Assembly: GCF_014534655.1 (NCBI RefSeq)
Contig: NZ_JACVVD010000008.1
Span: 62,001-126,000, forward strand
Direction: 5' to 3'
Length of the DNA: 64,000 nucleotides
Source: Paenibacillus sedimenti
GTDB lineage: Bacteria > Bacillota > Bacilli > Paenibacillales > NBRC-103111
The translations under genes and the position numbers were made by a program. The notes below the pieces were generated by a model. It made no database searches and was not told the origin of the DNA. It worked only from the letters and a program-made list of their open reading frames with translations. Of this stretch, positions 1 through 8,184 are shown piece by piece (position 1 is the first letter of the stretch; each line of letters opens with the position of its first letter).

Positions 1-1
1 G

Positions 2-262
2 ACAGCATCGGTTTTATCGACGGCAGTCATCATCAACATGATCTATAATTGGAACGAGTTCATTTTCGTTAATACATTTATCAGCTCGGATAAATTCAAA
101 ACGCTAACGGTCGGGGTACAAAATTTCGTAGGCCAATACACAACCGACTGGGGAGCGATCGGCGCTACGCTGATGATCAGCATTTTGCCGATATTGCTGG
201 CTTTTATTCTGCTGAGCAACCGCATCGTAGAAGGGATAGCAGCAGGTTCTGTTAAAGGATGA
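2..262 (+). CDS. Sugar ABC transporter permease (MalG-like), 3' fragment
   Basis: The reading frame is open from the left edge, so the gene begins outside the window. The last 86 residues contain a membrane segment (about residues 55-75 of the fragment) and end in IVEGIAAGSVKG, the usual C-terminus of MalG/LplC-type carbohydrate importer permeases. The product would be one of two inner-membrane subunits of a sugar importer. Its lipoprotein and partner permease must lie upstream. Substrate cannot be told from this piece. Confidence 0.85.
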   Translation, partial: TASVLSTAVIINMIYNWNEFIFVNTFISSDKFKTLTVGVQNFVGQYTTDWGAIGATLMISILPILLAFILLSNRIVEGIAAGSVKG

Positions 263-399
263 ACGATTGATTGAAAAGTGGTTGAGTAGAGAGTTAAGAC
301 GCCATGCGTTCATAGAGAGGGCCAGCTGATAGGACGATGTCATCCTGTTGCGGGTCGCCGGAACTGATCTGATAGGAAGATTTATAGTATTTTATAGGT

Positions 400-440
400 G
401 AGGTCAATCAGAAATTCTCTGATGACCTCTTTCTATTTTT
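400..440. terminator. Intrinsic terminator between convergent genes
   Basis: GAGGTCA-TCAGA (400-412, one bulged A) pairs with TCTGATGACCTC (417-428) and is followed by a T-rich stretch. It sits between the permease and the convergent Lrp gene and could serve both. Confidence 0.7.
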
Positions 441-487
441 GAGGCTGATATCATTGTAGATTTATCCCTCCCTCTTAACTTCCGGGA

Positions 488-949
488 TCACAACTCCAGC
501 CCCGTCCCCTGCTTGAAGCGCTTAATCACCACCTGTGTATTGACCCTAACTACGCCATTCAATTTATAAATGTTTTGATAGAGGAAGTTTTCCAAGGCCG
601 CATCATCCTTCAGCAACGCGTGCATATGGAGCGAGCTGGAGCCGGTCATTTGATAAATGCTGATTACATTAGGATCGGCGGACAACGTGTTGCCTACCTC
701 TTCGGCGAAACGGGGCTCCACCTCAACCTCGAAAAAGGCGCTGACCACCTTACCCAGCTTGGTTGCGTTCAGGCGGATCGTGAAGTTCTCGATGATCTCG
801 TTATCAATAAGATTCTCCACTCTTTTTTGAATCGCAACGCGGGAAAGACTGAGCATTTCGCCGATTTTGGCATAGGAGATTCGGCTATTTTCATGAAGCA
901 ATTTGATAATTTCCTGATCGACTTGATCAAGATGCGGCAGCTCTAACAT
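488..949 (-). CDS. Lrp/AsnC family transcriptional regulator
   Basis: A protein of 153 residues, normal for Lrp/AsnC. An N-terminal winged helix-turn-helix (about residues 6-50, LDQVDQEIIKLL then SRVAIQKRVENL) is followed by a RAM ligand-binding/oligomerisation domain (about 65-145). I chose the ATG at 949 because GGAG lies 9 bases upstream; a longer frame to 1045 has no family similarity in its extra part. It is divergent from the 1221-12580 catabolic operon and is its likely local regulator, probably sensing the substrate or an amino-acid-like intermediate. Lrp proteins may activate or repress; the sequence does not decide which. Confidence 0.9.
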   Translation of the reverse strand: MLELPHLDQVDQEIIKLLHENSRISYAKIGEMLSLSRVAIQKRVENLIDNEIIENFTIRLNATKLGKVVSAFFEVEVEPRFAEEVGNTLSADPNVISIYQMTGSSSLHMHALLKDDAALENFLYQNIYKLNGVVRVNTQVVIKRFKQGTGLEL

Positions 950-1115
950 GTGAGGGTTCTCCTTCCATCGTTCAAATATATACAATTGCACTTCATGGAT
1001 CGATTTTAGTAAAAAATGATCAAGAAAAAGAAAAATAACAATCATTTGTTAATCCCGTGGTGCAAGATATCGAAAAATCGTAACTAAATGAATCGTTTCG
1101 CATTTACAACCTGTG

Positions 1116-1144
1116 TTGACGAAAAGTATGGCCCTGCATATAAT
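1116..1144 (+). promoter_or_regulatory. SigA-type promoter of the catabolic operon
   Basis: TTGACG (1116-1121), a 17-base spacer, then TATAAT (1139-1144): a near-consensus vegetative promoter 77 bases before the first operon gene, in the divergent intergenic region with the Lrp gene. Confidence 0.75.
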
Positions 1145-1187
1145 CATGTTAATTAATATTACATGAAACAGCAATAATTAATTTTAG

Positions 1188-1204
1188 TGTCAGTATATAT
1201 GACA
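1188..1204 (+). promoter_or_regulatory. Inverted repeat in leader, possible Lrp site
   Basis: TGTCA, 7 bases, TGACA. It overlaps ATGACATCA (1199-1207), which recurs at 3856-3864 inside the promoter before the transporter lipoprotein. The sequence ATATTACATGA also occurs in both regions (near 1156 and 3691). These shared words suggest one regulator controls both promoters; the link to the Lrp protein is inference. Confidence 0.4.
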
Positions 1205-1220
1205 TCATTGGGGTGACGAA

Positions 1221-2606
1221 TTGGCTAACAAGCTCATTTACAACGGCACTGTGTTAACCATGGACGCAGCAAATCAGATTCATAAACCGGGCTATATCTA
1301 TATTGAAAACGATATGATCCGGGAAGTGGGGGAGTGGAAGCCGGATGATAGTCTAGACCATCTAAAGGCGAATTCTTCATACACCTACGATGCCTCGGGG
1401 AAAGTGGTAATTCCCGGTATTATCAACGGTCATACCCATTTATTTCAGACGTTTATGAGAGGCGTGTCCGATCATTCTTCCTTAGCGGAATGGCTAAAGG
1501 AAATCATTTGGCCGATGAGCCTGGCGATGGAGCCGGATGATTTTTATTTGGCGGCGCTGATAGGCTGCATCGAAAATTTGAAGTCCGGGGCTACGTATAT
1601 CATGGATCACCATTACATTCATACATTTCCAGAAAATGACGCAAGCGTGCTGCGTGCAATGGTCGACTCCGGCATTCGCGGGCATCTGGCGCGAGGAGGA
1701 TCGGACCTTGCCGGCGAGGTCCGCCTGAGGGAGACGGAGGAGCAGATCTTCGGCAGCACGGAACGGCTGCTGGATGAATGGGACGGCGCAGCCTCGGACC
1801 GCATCCGGATCGCGCTCGGACCGCTCAATTTATACGGCTGCTCACGGGGCTACTTGGAGCGTGCGGCTGTCTTCAGCCGGGACCGCAAGCTGATCTCGCA
1901 CGTGCATGTGGCGGAGACAAGCGGGCAGATTGATAATACGATAGAGCGCTACGGGCTGCGCAATCTGGAGTTGCTTCATAATGTCGGGCTGCTCAGCGAG
2001 CAAACACAGGTCGTTCACGGTATATGGCTCGATGACGGCGAGTTGGAACTGATCCGTGACAAACAGGCATCGGTCATTCATTGTCCGGTGTCCAATATGT
2101 ATCTCGCCTCAGGAATTGCCAGGGTGCCCGAAATGCAACAAATGGGCATCAATGTAGCGCTCGGAACGGATGGGCCGGGCAGCAACAACTGCCAGGACAA
2201 CCTGGAAGTGTTAAAGTTTACAGCTTGCCTGCACAAGGTGAACGAGCTGGATGCCACTCTGCTGCCGCCGATGGATGTGCTTCGTATGGCTACGATGAAC
2301 GGGGCCAGAGCAGTCGGCAGGAGTGAGAATCTCGGGAGTCTGGAGCCGGGCAAAAAGGCGGATCTGGTCACCGTTGATATGCGAAAAGCGCATATCAGTC
2401 CGATCCATCGCGCATCCTCGGCGCTTGTGTACAATGCGAACGGCAATGATGTCGATCTGGTTATAGTGAACGGCGAGGTTGTCGTCGAAGGCGGCAAGAG
2501 TACATGGATCGATGAACAAGAAGTGATTCAGCGGGCGCAGCAGCGCGTGGATGCGCTTCGCGCCAAGCTTTCTGTTCAATATCCGATTTTTTCTATCCGT
2601 GAATAA
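1221..2606 (+). CDS. Amidohydrolase of the SsnA/AtzB/8-oxoguanine deaminase type
   Basis: A 461-residue metal-dependent amidohydrolase (TIM barrel) of the group that deaminates or dechlorinates N-heterocycles. Visible metal and catalytic residues are H71-T-H73 (NGHTHLFQTFMRG), H229 with E232 (HVHVAE), H266 (VVHGIWL) and D317 (GTDGPGSNN). The start is TTG at 1221, preceded by GGGGTG; no nearby ATG fits. It is the first gene of the operon, so it probably acts on the imported compound or a close product. Family knowledge allows hydrolysis of an exocyclic amino or amide group on a purine-, pterin- or triazine-like ring; the actual substrate is unknown. Confidence 0.85.
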   Translation: MANKLIYNGTVLTMDAANQIHKPGYIYIENDMIREVGEWKPDDSLDHLKANSSYTYDASGKVVIPGIINGHTHLFQTFMRGVSDHSSLAEWLKEIIWPMSLAMEPDDFYLAALIGCIENLKSGATYIMDHHYIHTFPENDASVLRAMVDSGIRGHLARGGSDLAGEVRLRETEEQIFGSTERLLDEWDGAASDRIRIALGPLNLYGCSRGYLERAAVFSRDRKLISHVHVAETSGQIDNTIERYGLRNLELLHNVGLLSEQTQVVHGIWLDDGELELIRDKQASVIHCPVSNMYLASGIARVPEMQQMGINVALGTDGPGSNNCQDNLEVLKFTACLHKVNELDATLLPPMDVLRMATMNGARAVGRSENLGSLEPGKKADLVTVDMRKAHISPIHRASSALVYNANGNDVDLVIVNGEVVVEGGKSTWIDEQEVIQRAQQRVDALRAKLSVQYPIFSIRE

Positions 2607-2639
2607 CCCATAGAGAATAATTTGAGGAGGATGATTGAG

Positions 2640-3635
2640 ATGGCTCTACAACGTTTACATGATCCGGTACTGGAAAATGATTGGCACGCCGTATTTCTGG
2701 CTTCCGAACTGAAGGATCAGCCGGTCGGCGTCATAGTTTTAGGGGAAAGAGTCGCGATTTTTCGCTCGAAAAAAGATGTGCACGCCATGCAGGATCTATG
2801 CATTCACCGTGGAGCCATGCTCTCTAAAGGTTGGGTCCAGGATGATATTCTTGTTTGCCCTTACCATGGCTGGCAGTATGATTCGTCAGGTCAGTGCGTC
2901 TGCATTCCCGCTCAGCCGAAGGGGGAGAAGATCCCGCTGCGTGCCAAGGCTCAAGTGTATGCATGTCAAGAGAAGTATGGGTTTATTTGGGTATGTATCG
3001 GCGAACCGGCTTCAGACCTTCCGCATTTTGAAGAGTTTGCGAATCCGGAGTTCCGTCCGCTGCCTTGCGGTCCTTATAAAGTAGCTGCAGCCGGTACGAG
3101 AGTAATTGAGAATTTCACGGATTTTGCCCACCTGATGTTCGTGCATCAAAATTTGCTTGGACATCCGGATTATGCGGAGTTGCCTGATTTTCAAGTGGTT
3201 AAAGAAAAGGAACGCATTTATATCGAAAATATCCCGATCTTCCAACCGGTTGCACATTCAGGTTCTGATAAAAAAGAGGGAACAACCTATGTATATATGA
3301 AGGAAGTGTATCGTCCTTTGTCGGCCCGGTTGTCCAAAGCCGACCCAAGCAATGGGCAAACGCTTTGGATTATGCTGACGGTGCTGCCTGTAGCGGCCGA
3401 AGAGTGCGTCGTATTCATGATGGTATCGCGCAATTACGGCTATGATGTGGATGACGCGAACTTCATCCGTTTTCAAGATATTGTCTTCGATCAGGATGCG
3501 CGTGTCATTGAGACGCAAAAGCCGGAGTTGCTGCCGCTTGATTTGCAGGTAGAGCTCAATCATAAAGTGGACCGTTTTTCAATTGCCTATCGTCGTTGGT
3601 TGAGAGAGCTTGGCGTCGTTGTTGGAACAATTTAG
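2640..3635 (+). CDS. Rieske non-haem iron oxygenase, NdmA/VanA-like
   Basis: A 331-residue oxygenase alpha subunit. The Rieske [2Fe-2S] motif is C54-x-H56 ... C73-x2-H76. The mononuclear iron motif D161-x2-H164-x4-H169 lies in ENFTDFAHLMFVH, and D280 is the likely carboxylate ligand. Conserved segments resemble bacterial methylxanthine N-demethylases (ENFTDF.H, the DIVF..D..VIE block, IxYRxWLREL at the C-terminus). Such enzymes insert oxygen next to N or O and release formaldehyde or hydroxylate a ring. I start at the ATG at 2640, 9 bases after GAGGAGG; the TTG at 2622 overlaps that site. No ferredoxin reductase partner is encoded in this operon, which is unusual. Confidence 0.85.
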   Translation: MALQRLHDPVLENDWHAVFLASELKDQPVGVIVLGERVAIFRSKKDVHAMQDLCIHRGAMLSKGWVQDDILVCPYHGWQYDSSGQCVCIPAQPKGEKIPLRAKAQVYACQEKYGFIWVCIGEPASDLPHFEEFANPEFRPLPCGPYKVAAAGTRVIENFTDFAHLMFVHQNLLGHPDYAELPDFQVVKEKERIYIENIPIFQPVAHSGSDKKEGTTYVYMKEVYRPLSARLSKADPSNGQTLWIMLTVLPVAAEECVVFMMVSRNYGYDVDDANFIRFQDIVFDQDARVIETQKPELLPLDLQVELNHKVDRFSIAYRRWLRELGVVVGTI

Positions 3636-3844
3636 CTGATTGAATGTTAGAGGGAGGGGTGAACGTATGCCAGTGTGTTGGTAAATTGTGATATTACATG
3701 ACATGTATATATAGATTATTGGCAGAATTGACGATATTGTTCGGATTTGACTGCATTTTTTGGTAAAAATTCGTAAGGGTACATCCAAAAACGATAAAAA
3801 TCCGTATTTTTATTGTGTGAAAATACAAATAGCTGTTAGTTTTG

Positions 3845-3874
3845 TTGACTTGCACATGACATCAAATCTATATT
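3845..3874 (+). promoter_or_regulatory. Internal promoter before transporter lipoprotein
   Basis: TTGACT (3845-3850), 18-base spacer, TATATT (3869-3874). The spacer carries ATGACATCA, also present in the leader of the first operon gene. The 295-base gap (3636-3930) also holds the palindrome ACATG-A-CATGT near 3696-3706. A separate promoter would raise lipoprotein levels relative to the enzymes. Confidence 0.55.
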
Positions 3875-3930
3875 GGACTCAAGACACCAAAGCATTGTAT
3901 AGAAAACCAATTTTGGAGGGGAAGTTGAGT

Positions 3931-5028
3931 ATGAAATCATTCGATCGTGCTATTTCGTTTTTCCCGAAACGTCAAGCAATTGTGTCTGCAGGTCTAGTCT
4001 TGGTCATGAGTATGCTTGCCGGATGCGGCAGTTCGGGTACTTCCGGTACAACCGCAACTTCAGCCCCAACGACAGCGGCCACGACGGCAGCAACGGCAGC
4101 AGCAGCAGCTACCACGGCTCCGTCTGCAGCTCCAAAAGCACTCGTACCTACGACGCTTATTCTGAACTGGTTTGCGGAACCGGAGCATGGGGGCAACTTT
4201 GCAGCTGTAGCCAAAGGCTTTTATAAGGACGCAGGGTTGGATGTCACGCTGACTCCCGGTGGACCGCAGGTTTCTTCTACTCAAATTGTAGCCTCAGGCA
4301 AAGCGCAGTTTGGTATGGCGAACGGAGACGATATTCTCGTAGCGAGACAAGAAGGGATTCCGATCGTAGCGATTGCAACGTCGCTCCAGAAGAGTCCGCA
4401 AGCACTCTTTTATCACAAAGATTCCGGCATTAAAGATTTCAGCGACTTGAACGGCCATAAGGTTTATGTGGCATCCACAGCAAGCTTCTGGCAGTACATG
4501 AAGAAAAAATATAAATTGGATAACGCCCAGGAAATGAAATATACAGGTCAACTCGTCAATTTCGTGAATGATAAAAATGCGCTGACGCAAGGCTATGTCA
4601 CTTCCGAGCCGTTCACCCTGGATCAGCAAAAGGTTGAATACGGAACTCTGCTCAATGCAGATTCGGGTTATAACATTTATGCCGGCGTGTACTTCACTAC
4701 CGAGAAAATGATCGCCGAACACCCGGATCAAGTGAAAGCCTTCGTTGAAGCTACGGTTAAAGGTTGGGATTATTATAAGGATCATTGGGAAGAAATCAAT
4801 CCGTTCATTAAAGAGAAAAACCCGGATATGGGCCTGGATATGATGAAATATAGCGCACTGAAAGAAATGGATTTTGCTTTTGGCGGCGATGCGGTAGCGT
4901 TAGGTACTGGCATTATGACCAAAGAGCGCTGGGAAGAAGTGCAAAAGCAGCTTGTAGAAGTTGGCGTACTGAAAAAAACGGAAGATATCAATAAAGTGTT
5001 CACAACGCAATTTTTACCTAAAAAATAA
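3931..5028 (+). CDS. NMT1/THI5-type ABC transporter substrate-binding lipoprotein
   Basis: A 365-residue lipoprotein: signal peptide with lipobox LAGC (Cys about residue 30), then a low-complexity Thr/Ala linker (about 35-70), then an NMT1/THI5-like periplasmic-binding fold starting LILNWFAEPEHGGNFAAVAKGFYKDAGLDV. This family binds pyrimidine precursors, riboflavin, aliphatic sulfonates, nitrate and related small molecules. The ATG at 3931 follows GGAGGGG; the frame extends 57 codons upstream without a signal peptide and is rejected. Its ATPase (8185) and permease (10378) are in the same operon, interleaved with enzymes. Substrate inferred to be an N-heterocycle. Confidence 0.9.
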   Translation: MKSFDRAISFFPKRQAIVSAGLVLVMSMLAGCGSSGTSGTTATSAPTTAATTAATAAAAATTAPSAAPKALVPTTLILNWFAEPEHGGNFAAVAKGFYKDAGLDVTLTPGGPQVSSTQIVASGKAQFGMANGDDILVARQEGIPIVAIATSLQKSPQALFYHKDSGIKDFSDLNGHKVYVASTASFWQYMKKKYKLDNAQEMKYTGQLVNFVNDKNALTQGYVTSEPFTLDQQKVEYGTLLNADSGYNIYAGVYFTTEKMIAEHPDQVKAFVEATVKGWDYYKDHWEEINPFIKEKNPDMGLDMMKYSALKEMDFAFGGDAVALGTGIMTKERWEEVQKQLVEVGVLKKTEDINKVFTTQFLPKK

Positions 5029-5050
5029 GGAATACCAGGGGGTGGCGGCA

Positions 5051-6439
5051 TTGGCTTCTTCAATGAATCTGGATCTGGTGAATGTTCGATTGCCGATGAG
5101 GGATGAGGAACATCTGTATCAACTATCCGTTCGCGATGGAATCTGGACCCGTATTCATCGTCAAGAGGCCGGTGCTGTCCTGCCTGATTCCATCTCAATG
5201 GAGGCGTGGAGCCCTGGCAATGCTGAAGACATGGCAGTCATTGACTTGGAAGGTAAAATACTGCTGCCCGGCTTTGTTGATTCGCACATGCATTTGGATA
5301 AATCGTTTTCGTTGACTTCCGTTGAAAATATAAGCGGAACCTTGGAAGAAGCGGTGCGCAATTATTCGCAGGCTTCGCCGGCTTTTACCAAAGAGGAAAT
5401 CAAATCGAGAATCGTCCGCTCCGCCTTGCAGGCATTATCCTTCGGCACGACGCATATCCGGACGCATCTGGATTTCAACTTAAGAGCATCGCGGGAGGTA
5501 GCGCTTCGGACTGTGGAAGCCGCATTGGAAGCGAAAGCGATGCTGGCTCCGTTCATGACGCTGCAGCTGTTTCCGATGGTCCCGTACAATCTGGACTCGC
5601 TAGATATCGGCGTTATCGAAGAAGCGCTTCGCATGGGCGTCGATGGCATCGGCGGCGCGCCGCATTTGTCATTAACCGCCCAGGAAGATATCGACCGTAT
5701 TTTCGGATTGGCTAAAAAGTTTGATCTGCCGATCGATCTTCACTGTGACGAAACGGATGATCCGCAGATGCGTACGGTCGAGCACATCGCTTTGCGCACA
5801 AAAGCGGAAGGTTACGCAGGCCGGGTTACCGTTGATCATTTGTGCGCGCTTGCCTCCATGACGGATGCCGATGCGCATGGCATTATCGAACGGATGACTG
5901 AGGCGGGCTTGAAGGCCGTATCGTTACCTGCAGTGAACTTGTATCTGCAAGGGAGGCGCGACCGCTTCCCAGTTAGACGCGGAGTAACGCGACTGCAGGA
6001 AATTTGGCAAGCCGGCATACCGATTGCCGTCGCTTCAGACAATATACACGATCCGTTTCATCCTTTCGGGAGAGGGGATCTATTGCAAATCGCTTTAATC
6101 GGCTCTTATGCCGCACATATGGGGCGGCCTGCAGATCTTCGCACGCTGCTTCGGATGATGACGGATGTTCCGGCGACAGTATTAGGTCTAACGGAGTACG
6201 GTATCGAGCCGGGCAATCAGGCTAACTTTGTGATCCTTGACGGAGGGTCGCCTGAAGAGTTGTTTACCTTGCTGCCTGAGCGCCGATGGGTGTTCAGCCA
6301 GGGAGGTTGGAGAAGGAGTCCGTCTAGCAAGGCTCAATGGCACGATAAGGAATTGTCCGCGTTCTGGAAAAATGCAAGCGAAACCGTTTCTTTCCGCAAG
6401 CAGGAATTGGCAAGGGGGTCAGTCGTCTCTGATGGCTAA
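5051..6439 (+). CDS. Amidohydrolase, cytosine-deaminase (CodA)-like paralogue 1
   Basis: About 462 residues, CodA-type amidohydrolase. It shows SHMHLDKSF (two metal His), DLHCDETDD (third His plus catalytic Glu), VDHLCALA (His) and ASDNIHDPFHPFG (Asp), so the metal site looks complete. The pocket motif FPQ of CodA is FPM here and the Asp-Asp pair is Asp-Asn, so cytosine itself is unlikely to be the substrate. The start is uncertain: TTG at 5051 follows GGGGGTGG, GTG at 5042 follows AAGGA. The stop overlaps the next gene by 8 bases, indicating translational coupling. Probably hydrolyses a cyclic amidine or amide in the operon's pathway. Confidence 0.85.
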   Translation: MASSMNLDLVNVRLPMRDEEHLYQLSVRDGIWTRIHRQEAGAVLPDSISMEAWSPGNAEDMAVIDLEGKILLPGFVDSHMHLDKSFSLTSVENISGTLEEAVRNYSQASPAFTKEEIKSRIVRSALQALSFGTTHIRTHLDFNLRASREVALRTVEAALEAKAMLAPFMTLQLFPMVPYNLDSLDIGVIEEALRMGVDGIGGAPHLSLTAQEDIDRIFGLAKKFDLPIDLHCDETDDPQMRTVEHIALRTKAEGYAGRVTVDHLCALASMTDADAHGIIERMTEAGLKAVSLPAVNLYLQGRRDRFPVRRGVTRLQEIWQAGIPIAVASDNIHDPFHPFGRGDLLQIALIGSYAAHMGRPADLRTLLRMMTDVPATVLGLTEYGIEPGNQANFVILDGGSPEELFTLLPERRWVFSQGGWRRSPSSKAQWHDKELSAFWKNASETVSFRKQELARGSVVSDG

Positions 6440-7157
6440 CATCCTGGTTATTTATTACAGCGCCTTCGGTCACGTCTTCCAGATGGCGCAAGCTATTGCG
6501 GAGGGTGCAAGGGGGGCGGGCGAGCATCAGGTTAAGATTGTGCGCATACCTGAGATGATCAGTATGGAAAATCGTGTTATCCAACTGGATAAAAGCAGGC
6601 CGGAAGCAGAATCGGATGATTCCGCGCCTCAATTGTCCAAACAATTCCGTTTGACGGACCGTTACAGTAAATATGAAGCGTTACAAGCATTACAAGCAGA
6701 CATACCGATCGCGACAAATGATGATCTTCGCTGGGCGGATGGCATTCTATGGGGATTTCCAACCTATTACGGCTCTATGCCGTCCCAAGTGAAGCTGTTC
6801 CTAGAATTCGCCGGCGAGCTTTGTATCGATGGTTCGCTGGAAGGAAAACCCGCAGGGATTTTCAATAGCACAGCTTCGATACACACCGGGCATGAGGCGG
6901 CCATTTTAACCTCGATGGTTCCATTATTTCATTTCGGCATGATCTTCGTCGGTCTGCCTTATTCGGAGAATCCCGAATATTTGACTGCCGATGCCATTGG
7001 ATGCTCCCCTTACGGCGCATCGACATTAGCGGGCCCTGACAGCTCGCGATCCCCGGATCAGCGTGAACTGCTCATGGCAGCGCGACTAGGCGCCAGGGTT
7101 GCGAATGTGGCGGCGGCTTTGCAGCACTATCAACATCAAAGATCTCAAATGCGCTAA
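6432..7157 (+). CDS. WrbA/NQOR-like flavodoxin-fold flavoprotein
   Basis: A 241-residue flavodoxin-fold protein, slightly longer than typical WrbA (about 200). It has the FMN phosphate loop (ILVIYYSAFGHV, N-terminus), GFPTYYGSMPSQVKLFLE and FNSTASIHTGHE, and the C-terminal LGARVANVA helix. WrbA proteins are FMN-dependent NAD(P)H:quinone oxidoreductases. The ATG at 6432 overlaps the upstream amidohydrolase by 8 bases. In this operon it may supply electrons to the Rieske oxygenase or reduce a quinonoid intermediate; that role is inference. Confidence 0.85.
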   Translation: MANILVIYYSAFGHVFQMAQAIAEGARGAGEHQVKIVRIPEMISMENRVIQLDKSRPEAESDDSAPQLSKQFRLTDRYSKYEALQALQADIPIATNDDLRWADGILWGFPTYYGSMPSQVKLFLEFAGELCIDGSLEGKPAGIFNSTASIHTGHEAAILTSMVPLFHFGMIFVGLPYSENPEYLTADAIGCSPYGASTLAGPDSSRSPDQRELLMAARLGARVANVAAALQHYQHQRSQMR

Positions 7158-7161
7158 AAAG

Positions 7162-7213
7162 AACCTCTAATCGCGGTCGCTCTCCCTGAATGGCATCGAT
7201 AGAGGTTTTCTCT
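7162..7213 (+). repeat. Double-stem 3'-end element, copy A
   Basis: Outer stem AACCTCTA (7162-7169) pairs with TAGAGGTT (7200-7207); the interior carries GCGGTCG and TGGCATCGA; the tail is TTTTCTC. It follows the WrbA-like gene and looks like a terminator-type structure. Four related copies occur at 7272, 32168, 45316 and 51228. The inner stem is weak in this copy. Confidence 0.6.
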
Positions 7214-7231
7214 CCACATAAGCAAGTATAT

Positions 7232-7251
7232 GTTTTCGGTATACCGAAAAC
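7232..7251. promoter_or_regulatory. Perfect 20-base palindrome
   Basis: GTTTTCGGTA followed by its exact reverse complement TACCGAAAAC, between hairpin copies A and B and flanked by AAGCAA and TTGCTT. It could be an operator, a hairpin in a processed leader, or a scar of an insertion between two copies of the hairpin. Confidence 0.5.
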
Positions 7252-7271
7252 AGTTTGCTTATTGGCGATAA

Positions 7272-7327
7272 AACCTACCACTAAACGCGGTCGTTCATCC
7301 CTGGATGGCATCGATAGAGGTTTTCTC
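7272..7327 (+). repeat. Double-stem 3'-end element, copy B
   Basis: Near-duplicate of copy A: AACCT and CTA (split by a 4-base ACCA insertion) face TAGAGGTT (7315-7322); inner hairpin CATC-CCTG-GATG with GCGGTCGTT and TGGCATCGA flanks; tail TTTTCTC. It lies 30 bases before the creatininase gene, so it may reduce or process the downstream transcript. Confidence 0.6.
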
Positions 7328-7357
7328 ATATCTCATACTTTTCCGGAGGTGTAAATC

Positions 7358-8179
7358 TTGCCATTCGTACGTTATGCAGGTGCAGGTAAAGCGTGGGATC
7401 GATGCTTTTTTCCCCGATTAAGTAAAGTAGAGGTCGCGCAGCTTCCCAAAGAAGATGCACTGATCGTTCTGCCCGTTGGCGCGATTGAACAGCATGGACC
7501 GCATATGCCGGTTTTTACGGATACATTAATCTCTGAAGCGATGCTGACGGAAGCATTCGAGCATCTTCCGGAGGATGCGAATATATGGCTGCTGCCGGCT
7601 ATTCCATACGGGAAAAGTACGGAGCACTTAGGACATCCGGGGACGATTTCGTTATCGGCTACAACATTAATGGCTGTTGTCATGGACATCGCCAAAAGCT
7701 TGAAAAAGAGCAGCTTCGAAAAGCTGGTTCTGGTCAATACGCATGGTGGCAATGCAGATTTGCTCAGCATGATGGCCCGCGAGATCCGCATCGAAACGGG
7801 AATGTCCGTATTCCGGTTAGACCCCGGCGGGTTAGGATCCGCTGATGAATGGATCACGCCGCAGGAGAAGCAGTACGGGATTCATGCGGGGGATATGGAA
7901 ACATCAGTCGTGATGTCGGCGATGCCGCACTGGGTAGATATGAAGCAGGCACCTACCGAATTCCCTAATTATCCGGATTCACGTTACTTGCAGCTGCGTA
8001 CCCGAGGTTTTGCCTGGGTGATGAACGATTTGTCCGACTCGGGTATATCTGGTGATGCCGCACAGGCTTCGGTGGAAAAGGGTCAGGCGATGCTGGATAA
8101 ATATGGAAAGGATATTGCGGAGGCGCTGTTGGAATTCTCGAAGTTTAAGATGGAATCATTGAAAATGAACAGGAGCTGA
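7358..8179 (+). CDS. Creatininase-family amidohydrolase
   Basis: A 273-residue creatininase-fold protein. Metal and active-site residues appear as E44-Q-H46 (VGAIEQHGPHMP), D55 (FTDT), the NTHGGN loop and HAGDMETS (Glu). The family includes creatinine amidohydrolase, FAPy deformylase-type and inosose hydrolases, all opening cyclic amides or removing formyl groups. The start is TTG at 7358 after GGAGGTG. The stop overlaps ATG 8179. With the amidohydrolases of this operon it suggests stepwise opening of a lactam or hydantoin-like ring; substrate unknown. Confidence 0.85.
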   Translation: MPFVRYAGAGKAWDRCFFPRLSKVEVAQLPKEDALIVLPVGAIEQHGPHMPVFTDTLISEAMLTEAFEHLPEDANIWLLPAIPYGKSTEHLGHPGTISLSATTLMAVVMDIAKSLKKSSFEKLVLVNTHGGNADLLSMMAREIRIETGMSVFRLDPGGLGSADEWITPQEKQYGIHAGDMETSVVMSAMPHWVDMKQAPTEFPNYPDSRYLQLRTRGFAWVMNDLSDSGISGDAAQASVEKGQAMLDKYGKDIAEALLEFSKFKMESLKMNRS

Positions 8180-8184
8180 TGGAG

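Noticed and set aside
3972..4214. Ala/Val-rich minus-strand frame in the lipoprotein gene
   Set aside because: It is the antisense of the Thr/Ala-rich linker; composition artefact.
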